This document shows, in pieces, positions 27,485 to 36,613 of a stretch of DNA of 45,515 bases. How positions within the stretch are numbered: the first letter of the stretch is position 1; each line of letters opens with the position of its first letter. A program made the translations under genes and the position numbers. Source of the DNA: Ichthyosporea sp. XGB-2017a (taxonomy: Eukaryota; Opisthokonta; Ichthyosporea); the NCBI GenBank assembly GCA_002811675.1, contig PDIM01010336.1, positions 53,365 to 98,879 of the forward strand, written 5' to 3'. The notes beneath the pieces were generated by a model, which saw only the letters and a program-made list of their open reading frames with translations, did no database searches and had not been told where the DNA came from.

Positions 27485-28942
27485 TTAAGGATTATAAAAC
27501 TGAGGCTGTTGAACAGGTGGGGGCTGCTCACCGCGGGGACCGTATTGAGCATACACTCCAGGACTTTGGTATCCATTACTCTCTCCAGAATGCCCTGTGG
27601 GACCAGCCTGTTGAGCATTGTAAGGTAAACCCGACGGAGACGGAGCATTTTGGGTCGCTGGGTACCCAATGTTTTGCTGTTGAGGTTGTTGTGGTGAACT
27701 CCATGAGTTTGGCGGAGCAGGACCACCAGCATTGGCAGGCATATAGTTTCCATTTTGCATAGGCATACTGCCAGATGGTTCTCTTCCATAAAACCGCTGT
27801 CCTCCTTGCGGTGCCATGCCAGGGCTGCCTACCTGCCCATAATACACATTACGCCGCGGGGCCTCTTTCATTTCCTTGTCATAAAGGGCAAGTGCAGCAC
27901 ACAAGCGCTCATTCAACTTAAATATTTCGCTCGCGTTTGTCTCTGTTTCATCGTATTTTGCCTTGATGGTTTTTCGCATGCCCATGCACTCTTTGTAAAG
28001 TTCATCAATCGTTTGCAATTCTTCGGGATTTCGTGAGGTGGGATCAGCGTTTCCAAGCATTTCCATAGCTAAATCTAGTTTATCTACATTGATTTCCACG
28101 GGAAGATTGGAAGACTGTGTTCGAGAGGCCGTCTTCTTCCCCACCGTTTTCTCCATCGATGAAGTAACTTCAACAAAATTGGCTGGGAAAAGACCAGTCC
28201 AGCCTTTAAACTCACCTTTCCACCAGTCTGGATGGCTGTCGTCGAGTACGGTAATCACATCCCCTTCCTTAAAACCCAACTCACCTTCCTCTTTCGCTTC
28301 GAACTCATATAAGGCGATAACAGTCTTTTTACCAGAATCAGACTTCGGTGGTGCCTTTGATTCGGCGGACGAGGGATACATTGACGCCGAATTTTTTGGT
28401 GCGTCTTTCAAGGATGCAGCAATTGCCGCTGCAAACTCAGCTTCTTCTTCAGCCTTTGTTTTTGCGCCCATTCGATTAGATGCCCCGTTTAGCGCAGGTT
28501 TTCCTGGAAAGTCATATCCTTCTTTGCGCAGCTTTTCGATTGTCTTTGAAAGCCCCTTCAAAGAGCTCTTGAAGTCCTTTTCCCATTCAAACATCTGCTC
28601 CTTTAACTTTTTACAAATGCCTACAGGCATGCCCGCCTTAAATTCTAATAACCTACACAGCTCTTCTTGAAACTGACTCGAGTCAATTTCTCGACGAAAT
28701 GCGTCTCCACCATTGTTAACACATGCAGTCAAAACCACTAGTGCCATTAATCCGCACTTTTCATTCGATCTTCCTGCTCGAATCTTTTTCACAATGGCGG
28801 TCAATCCATTCTTTGGTCCGTTACTTCCAGCAGACACTTTGTCACAAATATCCATAATAACTCCCCAATCTTCCTCTTTAGAGCTACATGCCTTATCCAC
28901 AATATCATCAAAGGGACTAGCTTCTGTATATGTGGACGTCAT
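27485..28942 (-). CDS. STAM/Hse1-like ESCRT-0 subunit
   Basis: The protein has 485 residues in one exon, with the domain order of STAM. First is a VHS domain (about 8-147; FDDIVDKACS at the start). Next is a ubiquitin-interacting motif at 165-179 (EEEAEFAAAIAASL). The SH3 domain (206-258) has ALYEFEAKEEGELGF, the WWKGE pair and LFPANFVEV. A helical GAT/core segment (about 285-360) follows, then a Gln/Pro/Gly/Tyr-rich tail. STAM pairs with HRS through the core helices to bind ubiquitinated cargo on endosomes and recruits deubiquitinases by its SH3. The HRS partner is not in the window. The UIM and SH3 separate it from TOM1 and GGA proteins, which also have VHS and GAT domains. Its upstream region is shared with the Sec14 gene. 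Confidence 0.9.
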   Translation of the reverse strand: MTSTYTEASPFDDIVDKACSSKEEDWGVIMDICDKVSAGSNGPKNGLTAIVKKIRAGRSNEKCGLMALVVLTACVNNGGDAFRREIDSSQFQEELCRLLEFKAGMPVGICKKLKEQMFEWEKDFKSSLKGLSKTIEKLRKEGYDFPGKPALNGASNRMGAKTKAEEEAEFAAAIAASLKDAPKNSASMYPSSAESKAPPKSDSGKKTVIALYEFEAKEEGELGFKEGDVITVLDDSHPDWWKGEFKGWTGLFPANFVEVTSSMEKTVGKKTASRTQSSNLPVEINVDKLDLAMEMLGNADPTSRNPEELQTIDELYKECMGMRKTIKAKYDETETNASEIFKLNERLCAALALYDKEMKEAPRRNVYYGQVGSPGMAPQGGQRFYGREPSGSMPMQNGNYMPANAGGPAPPNSWSSPQQPQQQNIGYPATQNAPSPSGLPYNAQQAGPTGHSGESNGYQSPGVYAQYGPRGEQPPPVQQPQFYNP

Positions 28943-29666
28943 GGTGATTAAGCAAAGAATAAAGGTCTAGATATATCAAACACGCACTCTTCCACGAACT
29001 GAAAATCAATATAGCAGCAATATACAAAAAAGAACAGCAAAAATAACTAAAAGGGACTTCACCGCTTTTCCTCCCAGCAAGTAAGGCTAAATCACAAAAT
29101 ACAAATAACACAAGGCAACTATATGCAGCAGATTGCGGAATACAAAATCTACACCACACAAAATCACAAAGTTCAAAAGAAGAGGGGTTGGTTGGCTGTC
29201 ATTAGTTTTATTTATTTACTACAGGTCTACAACATAGCTATGGAGAGACTCACACCACGTAATTACTTCTCGCCCACTCTCCACACTGCCCCCCTCCATG
29301 CAAAAACCACAACTGACCCTAACCCTTGTGGTGATAGCTATAATTATAATATCAATGAATCATAACCCTAATATTAAAGCCACTCATACAAGCTACAGTA
29401 CAGCTGATATCACTCGGGGACTATAATTAGTTGAGGCATTCCAGAATCACACAGAGCAGCTGCTGCTGCTGCGGTACTATAATTATGCTGCATGACTGAC
29501 ACACAACCACCACGGGCAAGGGGGAGGAAGAGGGAATCTAGCTGAAGAAGGAATCTAGCTGAAGAAGGAATCTAGCTGCACAACTGGAACAGGTACTGTA
29601 GCTGAACCACCCCGGGGGACCTGCAGGGTATAGCTGAGAGAAGATTAGAGAGAGATATATATATAT
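28943..29666. promoter_or_regulatory. shared upstream region of the STAM and Sec14 genes
   Basis: This is 724 bp between divergent starts. It contains a 17-bp tandem repeat (29534-29578) and a TA-dinucleotide run (about 29655-29668) that abuts and partly forms the Sec14 ATG. Short ATG frames here are not credible genes. Confidence 0.45.
29534..29578. repeat. 17-bp tandem repeat, 2.6 copies
   Basis: The unit GAATCTAGCTGAAGAAG starts at 29534 and 29551, with a partial third copy from 29568, all identical. Confidence 0.9.
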
Positions 29667-31227
29667 ATGACAAACTCTGCCAGGATGGGGAAGAATGATG
29701 TGGTATTAGAGGCTATTCCTTCCCTTGACCAGGCCATTGAAGGTATGTAAGGAGCTTGGCAAGGAAATCTGGACGCTCAGGTTACTTGGATGTCAAGCAT
29801 GTGCTTTAAATTGTGTTGGGATTGTTGTCTAACCATCACTCTGTGCTTATTGCTCTATTTGTTTTGTTTTTAGAACTGTCTGCCGAGCAACTTGAAAGAC
29901 TTGACCACTTCAGAAAGATAATTGAGTCTGGCACAATCAGTGAACGTCGCAGTAGTATTTCTTTGGAGAGGGAAGGGAGTATCAGTGAAAAAGTTAAGCG
30001 TATGAGTCTTGAATGTAGTAGTGAAAATGGTGATGCTTCTGTTTCTGGAGATTCAAGGGGCGAATTGTCAGAACGTGAGGTAGCTGAGGTATGTTTGAAG
30101 TGTGCGTTGAATAGTTGCTATTGCTTTTGGTTTTGTTCTAATTCATTTTGATCTTTTTTGATTTAGCTGGCTGAAATGGAAAAGCAAGCGTCATTGCAAA
30201 AGACGAAGAAGAAAGAGCGAGTGATTGGTCTTCCGCCTGGTGCTCCCCCTGCTGTATTTCAAGGCGACACACATGTGTTGAATGAAGAGGTATGTAGTAT
30301 TTTTGTGTTGTGGAAGTCTATGTTGCCATTTTTAAAGTCCATGTACTAATAACTTTAGTGGGCTGTTATGTGGATGTTAATGTCTTGTAGGATAAATCTT
30401 ATTGCACAGATCTTACACTGTTGAGATACTTGAGGGCACGGAATTGGAATCTCAAAAAGGCAGTGGCAATGTTAACTAAAACGCTGCAGTGGAGGAATGC
30501 TGTGAAAATCAATAAGATAAGCGTTTCAGATCCCAAAATAGATTCGGCATATTTGCAGGGGAAAATGTATATCAACGGGTATGACAAACGTGGGCAACCT
30601 ATAGTCTATCTTAAGATGCATACCAAAGCAGATCCTCACACAAACACAGAAAAAATTAGATTTATGATGTACACTATGAATTCAGCCATTAAAGCAATGG
30701 ATGAAAAGGCCGGAATTCATAAAATGGTCTGGATTGCTAATCTCGAAAATTATTCAATGAAATATAATGGAGACTTGAATATGGCTGTAGATCTTCTTCA
30801 TGTTGTCCAAAACTATTATCCCGAGCGGTTGGCGCATGCGTTTTTTGTAAATGCACCCTTGCTTTTTCGAGCAGCTTGGAAGACTATTTCCCCATTTGTG
30901 GACTCTGTTACAAAAAAAAAGATAAAATTTGTGGGCTCGAAAGATAAGTTTAAAGTGTTAAACGAATACATAGACGCTTCGGTCATCGAAAAGTGTCTGG
31001 GTGGTGAAAGCGATTATCAATACGGCTACGACGATTATGTAGAGTATCTATCGTTCCAGGAAACTTGGCCACGAGACATATTTCTTCCTTTCTCTCCCCC
31101 AAATTCTACAGCTCTCAAGTACTATACCAAGCTGGAATTGCTTAATGAAGTTGCAAAGAAGTCAAAGGTCATATTTGCAGGAAGGGTACAAATCAACGTA
31201 GACGATAATGGCGAGGTGGTGCAGTGA
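29667..31227 (+). CDS. Sec14/CRAL-TRIO domain lipid-transfer protein
   Basis: Four exons (29667-29742, 29874-30088, 30167-30289, 30391-31227) join in phase to 416 residues. The N-terminal about 100 residues are charged and Ser-rich. The CRAL-TRIO N-terminal helical part (LTLLRYLRARNWNLKKAVAM) is followed by the lipid-binding lobe. That lobe has INGYDKRGQPIVYL, LNMAVDLLHVVQNYYPERL, AFFVNAPLLFRAAWKTISPF, and the gate-proximal KKKIKFVGS with DASVIEKCLGGE. This is the standard Sec14 fold of phosphatidylinositol/phospholipid exchange proteins. No GOLD, PH or transmembrane segment is present, so a soluble cytosolic transfer protein is inferred. Ligand preference is unknown. It is convergent with the OSBP-like gene (111 bp), another lipid-transfer protein. 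Confidence 0.9.
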
Positions 31228-31338
31228 GAATAAAACTCTATAAGCTATATATGTACAATTTATTTTGCTTGCTAATTACTTATTGAAATAACGTTGGAAT
31301 ATAAGTCACAGAATGGAGTGAGTATATCAGCGAACGGC

Positions 31339-34286
31339 TCATTCCTTAGCTTCAATTTGGAACATATCATCTTGGGGGAATTCTTTTCGCTCTCTAGTAG
31401 ACCAATACGCAGAGCCATTCATAACCCATCCATCTATTTTGTACTGCTTGTCAAAATACGGTATGAACCACCTAGGCTGGTACGTCTTCTTTTCTGCAAT
31501 GAGAGCCTTGCGTCTTCTCCTCTGCGCTTCTTCAAGTTGCAATTTAGCATCGCCCGCTAAATCCAAATTGCCCTCTTCTAAAAATCGTTGGTCTGGTCTT
31601 AACCGCGAATCAGTAGGACAAAGTTTTCCCCTATCAACACAAGCAATATCGTTCAACGAAACTGCAAATTCCGTCATATTGTACATTTCTTCTCCCAATC
31701 CACTATCTTTTCTACGCCATAGGATTTTTGGATTGTCCTTATCCGGAACAGGGATCATTTTCCCACCTCGGCCTTTATCTAATCTCAGAACAGGAAAGGC
31801 CGCAATGCTTTCAGTCCATTTTCCTACAAGAACGAATTTAATTTCACCATCTCCATCCATTACTGACCCTTCAATTACACCCCCCTCCTTGCCAAACCAA
31901 CCTTGGGGTTTAAATCGTATGACGCATTTATCTCCAGTTGACTGGTTACATATTTCCATATCCCCGTAATTGTCTATCCATAACTCTCCATACACAATAT
32001 TATGAACGCAAGTTGTTACTTTTTGCCATGAGAAATGGTGACCATTGTTCTTGAACTTCAAATGGGCTGCCCCTTCGGGAATTACTTCCAAACTTTTGCC
32101 CCAGAATTTGTTTTTTATGTTGCCCCACTCCCAAAACTCAAAGTCCCCAGCCTCACAATGAAGAGCACTGATTGGAGGGTGGTGAGAAACCTGCTCACAC
32201 AATACTTTGACGTCCATATCTTCACGAACAAGCTCGTAAGTTTCTCCAAGAAGAGGGTTAAATGGCTTACCAAGTCGATTTTGAGTTGTTGAGTATGTAG
32301 ATATGGCAAAAGCCGATACATACATTAATCGCTCAATAGGATCACTGCAAGAAGACGCTTTCTGCAAAAGTTCAACATACTCCAAATCTTCACAGAGTCG
32401 CTGTAAGAATGAAATTGGTTCATTCAGAATTACAGGCATCGCAACTTTGGAAAGATCCTTTCCCAATGACTGCTTCAAGATACTCCAAACACTTATATTC
32501 TTTCTTGGAATTGCGGGAGCGGGAAGTGACATGCGAAACTGTTGCTTTTCATCAAGATCTAATCCATCAAAATCAGAAAGAGCATCGACATACTCACCGA
32601 CAGTGTCTATAGAAGATCTAGCAGTTCTTACTGACAGAGTTCGCGTACCACGGGCCGAAGGCTGACCCACTTGTTTCTTTTTGATTTCAATTGCATCAAA
32701 AAACCGCTCTCTGTCTTCAAACAAAGACTCGTTTTCTTCATCCTCATCTTCTGATTCATTTGCCTTATTTTCATTTTGTTTTAAAACACCCAAGGAAAAC
32801 TTCTTTTTGGCTTTCAATTCCAAGCTATTATGTTCAGTGGCGAGAATGCTAAGCGACTCTTCGAGAGCATGCCGGCGCTTCTTCTCTTCTTCAAGCCTCT
32901 TAAAAAAGTAGCGCTCGTGCTGCCCAACTATTTCCAAGCATTGATTCAACGACCCAAGCATATTTCGACTTTCCTTCAAAGGTTCATTAAATATTTCCAT
33001 AATTTCATTCGAACTGTCTCCAGTTTGCTCACTTGAAAGAGACTTGCCTTTAAAATGCTGTATGAAATTATTGATCTGGTTTATCTGCTGTGTCAGCATG
33101 TCTCTATGGGAAGCAGCTTCTTTCAGAGTCTCATCGAGATCAATAGGTGAAGGAACTTTGTCCTCATCTGACATGACATAGTATCTTGAAAAGTAAGCCC
33201 TCTGTGACTCGATATTTTCAACCCAGCGTTCACATTCCGCTTTGGAACTTGCACGAAGTTTATGACTATTAGAATTGACGTCCAGCGAAAATATATTAGG
33301 TTCGGTCTCATCAATAGTTATAATTGCCATTTGAAGATGTAAGGATCCGATTGGAGAGTGTTTAGAGCTGGCATCGACCTCATCTCGATAAAATGTAAGA
33401 ACACAATCTTCCAGAACGAAATATCTTTTCTTCCACCCGAATAAGCTATTCACCCTCTTATCCAAGTATCCTTGAACACCCAGTTTAGGCTTATAATGTC
33501 GTTGTGGCGGCTTTTCGATAAGTTCTCTAATTCCTTCGTTTTTAGCAATTTCAGCAGCTGTTTTGCCTACGCTATTTAGTTTGGTCTTATCAACATTTTT
33601 GTGAACAAGATAATTTACAATATCGACATGACCGCGATATGACGCACAATGCAAAGGTGTATTTCCACGATGATCGCTGCACTCTAGTGACGGAGGCGAG
33701 TATGAATTCATAAGCCTAAGAACACAATCAATATTCCCTTCTCTACACGCCTTCAGTAATTCCCCTTCCGTCTCTAAGCGCTGGGCTTGCAGTGCGGCTA
33801 AGAAAATAAAGAACATCCACAACACACTATTAGCACATAAAAGTTTTCTTTTCCCCATTCACACGTTCATTGCCTACCTTTTAAAATACGGACGACATCC
33901 TTTGACTTCGCAACCTGCTCCGGTATGTAACCATCTCCATTCGTAATGGTAACATCACCACTATTATTCAGCAAAAGCATAAGTACACCTTCTCGTCCAG
34001 TGTGAGCGGCCATATGTAAAGGGGTATCTCCAAATCCATTCTGGCAATTAGGATTTGCCCCTTTCACCAAAAGTAAAGTAGCAACATCCTCATGTCCGAA
34101 AAAACAAGCAAGGTGAAGAGCAGTCCATCCCTCACGCCCTTTACCCTTCCCAACACAATTAATATCAATTAGATTTCCATTTGAGTCTTTTGTCTCCAGC
34201 AATCTCTTAACCCCCTCAATATCGCCGTGCCTACTGCAAAACAGAAGCTGTTCTTCACTCGAGCCGGTGCCCGTAGCAGCAGACAT
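31339..34286 (-). CDS. oxysterol-binding-protein-related protein: ankyrin, PH, FFAT and ORD domains
   Basis: Two exons (34286-33878 and 33797-31339) join in phase to 955 residues; the intron splits the ankyrin region. Ankyrin repeats cover about 10-230 (GWTALHLACFFGHEDVA, GDTPLHMAAHTGREGV, GNTPLHCASYRGHVDIV). The PH domain spans about 246-338 (GYLDKRVNSLFGWKKRYFVLE). A coiled coil follows. An acidic stretch then leads into RERFFDAIEIK (about 500-510), an FFAT-like motif for binding ER VAP proteins. The lipid-binding ORD follows, with the fingerprint EQVSHHPP at 672-679. The order matches long OSBP/ORP1L-type proteins. These exchange sterol and PI4P at ER-organelle contact sites. The final about 40 residues are aromatic and charged. 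Confidence 0.94.
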
Positions 34287-34788
34287 AATTCACCAGAGAC
34301 GAAAACACAGACAATCGAGCACAGGCGACCGTGTGCTTAACCGACAAGAACCAATCACCTACCCTCAATCACAAAAAGACAAGAAATACACCAAGCGCGA
34401 TAACTCCCCCAGACCCCACACACACCTCAGATTCATTCAAGTAGTAGAGTAGACGTGGGTGGATCTGTCTGTCAGACTCACACACACACACACACAAATA
34501 GCCCAATACAGTCCCTCTGCACAAACAGCGTCTATCCTCCTCCTCCCCCTGCAGCAGAGGAGGAATAGCCGAATAGGGTTTATTATTAGAGTGAACGACA
34601 CGGCCCTGGCAAGTGAGCAAGTCCCTTCCTGGCTGCAGGGCCCTCCAGAGGTGTCCGTCCTTTTATTTTGGTTCATAGTACAGGTCAATCCTTTTTATTT
34701 TGTTTTATTTGTCTGTTTTGTTTACGGTGATTTCCATTGCTGTTGTTCTTAGCTAGTACTGTAGTTCTGGTAACGTTTTATTTTAACA
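34287..34788. promoter_or_regulatory. shared upstream region of the OSBP-like gene and the five-repeat gene
   Basis: This is 502 bp between divergent starts. It has a short CA run at about 34480-34497 and a T-rich leader (34660-34760) upstream of the ATG at 34789. No gene is seen. Confidence 0.4.
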
Positions 34789-35913
34789 ATGTCTTTGAAT
34801 ATCAGTGATGTTATAGAGATTGCTGAAGAGTATGGCTATTCCACGATTTCGTTTCAGGATAGGATAAGGCTTATAAGCTTTTCTGGAAAGTATAATGTGG
34901 GTAACGGCAAAAAGGGTGATGTTCGCATTAACGTATACTATTCGACAGGTACTGTAGGGACTTGCCTGGATCACCCTAGACAGGGGAAAACACAGCTCTT
35001 TAGAAGAAATCAAACCTTGAGTGACATCAGAAAGATATTTCAGAATCCTCGGGTACACACGGCAAATGGCTATCAGAGATTACCTCGGAAGATTGAGGAC
35101 ACAACAAGAAGCTCCCCGTCAGAAGCTACAGATTTCATTACTTGTCTTCGAAATAGAGAGACGAAAGGTTATTTAAAGAGGGTTTGTTGGCCAAAGGACG
35201 TAAAAACTGAAGGGGTTGACAGGATATCACTGGGTTTCTTTTCTTCTAGCTTTGTTGTTCAATACGACAGCACTCGACTAAAGCTTTCCAAACGCCTTCC
35301 GTGGGGATTGTATCGCAATCTGAGAAGAGCTAAGGGAAAAGACCTATTTCCAGAATTTATTACCTTAAGTAAAGCGGACCCAGGGCAATTCTTAGTCAGC
35401 TATTCTGATGGAAAAATATTCTACGAACGGGTCCCATTGTCTCTTGCGCAAGAAATAGATCGAGTGAACGCGAGGAGTGAAAGAGAAAATGCAACTGGTG
35501 GGATTGAAGTGGCTGCTTTTGGGGCGAGAGATGAGTTCTATGTTCAGTTTAAGAATGGTGAAGAGTTTTATTCTTTGCCTGGTGAGCTTGTGAGAACCCT
35601 TGAAAGCCAAAAAGCTTACCGCAATCGAATCTTGGCCTCTATGGGAGCGGACAACGAAAAGTGTCAAAAGCTTTTGTTGAAGGCCACCGTTACAAATATC
35701 TCTATGGGCTGTGAAGGCGAGTGGTATGTGAAATTTGGAAGTGGCTCAGGGAAGAGAGGATCCACTGTCCTTGGAGGTAAAACCAACAAAAGGCTCGTGC
35801 ATATTCTTTCTTCGTTGGCGAATGAGAACGACAGAGATTGGGAGACTTTTGTCAATCATATTGATTTCGGGTTCAGAGGTGACTTTCTTTTGACGTACCG
35901 TGCGACTCCATGA
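34789..35913 (+). CDS. unrecognised protein with about five internal beta-rich repeats
   Basis: The protein has 374 residues in one exon. I do not recognise a named domain. Residues 45-75 contain VRINVYYSTGTVGTCLDHPR then QGKTQLFRR, a string that looks strongly constrained. From about 143 on, a repeat of 36-60 residues can be read. Its pattern is hydrophobic-x-x-hydrophobic, Gly, then an aromatic 'xFxVxYxxG' strand, then a Pro- or Leu-containing helix. The cores are SSSFVVQYD (152-160), GQFLVSYSDG (199-208), DEFYVQFKNG (248-257), GEWYVKFGSG (310-319) and GDFLLTYRAT (364-373). This suggests tandem beta-hairpin units or an incomplete propeller. No signal peptide or membrane segment is seen. The function is unknown. 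It is divergent from the OSBP-like gene. Confidence 0.75.
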   Translation: MSLNISDVIEIAEEYGYSTISFQDRIRLISFSGKYNVGNGKKGDVRINVYYSTGTVGTCLDHPRQGKTQLFRRNQTLSDIRKIFQNPRVHTANGYQRLPRKIEDTTRSSPSEATDFITCLRNRETKGYLKRVCWPKDVKTEGVDRISLGFFSSSFVVQYDSTRLKLSKRLPWGLYRNLRRAKGKDLFPEFITLSKADPGQFLVSYSDGKIFYERVPLSLAQEIDRVNARSERENATGGIEVAAFGARDEFYVQFKNGEEFYSLPGELVRTLESQKAYRNRILASMGADNEKCQKLLLKATVTNISMGCEGEWYVKFGSGSGKRGSTVLGGKTNKRLVHILSSLANENDRDWETFVNHIDFGFRGDFLLTYRATP

Positions 35914-36272
35914 GAAAATCAATGATGCACATTGATTCCCGGCCTATGTTGTGCGGGTCAATAAAGGGGCTTTGGACGACTGACTGGCTGAGATGATGGA
36001 CTGGTTCCGACACGGGCAACAAAGACAGCTGCCTCAAAACTTCAAAGTTGAGAAAAGCGTTACATGGTTTTTTTTTCATTGTCATAAATGATGGGGGAAG
36101 GGGGTTTATTATTTTATTATGTAATAATATCAACATCATATCTGTATGGAGTGTTGTATTTGTATAGTTGTTTTTGATGTGGTTACGTATATATTGTGGA
36201 GATTTGTTTGTGTAATTTATGTTAAGATCAAGGGCAGTAAAGAAAAAATAGAAAATAAAAGCTAAGAAAAGT
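35914..36272. other. intergenic between the five-repeat gene and the micro-gene
   Basis: This is a 359-bp gap between two plus-strand genes. It is AT-rich from about 36100, with an A-rich stretch just before the next ATG. No further gene is seen. Confidence 0.4.
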
Positions 36273-36562
36273 ATGAATCCAGAGGTAGCAAGAGAGGAAC
36301 CTTCCCTTACAGAGAAGCTTAATAAGGTAAGGCTTGTGCTACGAAGTGGTTGTTTCTATTATATATGCTGTGTGTGGTGTATTGATTTGAAGGGTGTTTT
36401 TTTTCATGTTGCCAGCATTTGCTGGAATCGTTCAAAGAATCTATGAGTAAAATGGAGCTCCCCGCGAATCCTAGAATTAACACTGACGAGGATGAGGGTG
36501 GAAACACCACCCCTGCCAAAGAAACAAAGTCAGTTCCGCAAGAGGCCGGAGAACTACTTTAA
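36273..36562 (+). CDS. 66-residue hypothetical protein, two exons
   Basis: ATG at 36273 opens an exon to 36326, ending at a GT donor (GTAAGG). A CAG acceptor at 36413-36415 leads to a second exon (36416-36562) ending in TAA. Phases agree and give 66 residues. The N-terminal half (SLTEKLNKHLLESFKESMSK) could be an amphipathic helix. The second half is acidic with PANPRINTDEDEGG and looks disordered. I cannot name the family. Support comes from the clean splice junction, the intron length typical of this window (89 bp) and the fit between neighbours; it ends only 51 bp from the convergent CCDC93 stop codon. Confidence 0.55.
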
Positions 36563-36613
36563 GGCTACACGAAGGACGTATCGTATTCGCTTTTATTTAA
36601 GTTATCATTCTTT

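Noticed and set aside
31339-33858. OSBP-like protein beginning with a hydrophobic leader at 33858
   Set aside because: The hydrophobic stretch is intron sequence read through a splice acceptor. Joining the upstream ankyrin exon at 33878 gives a continuous ankyrin region.
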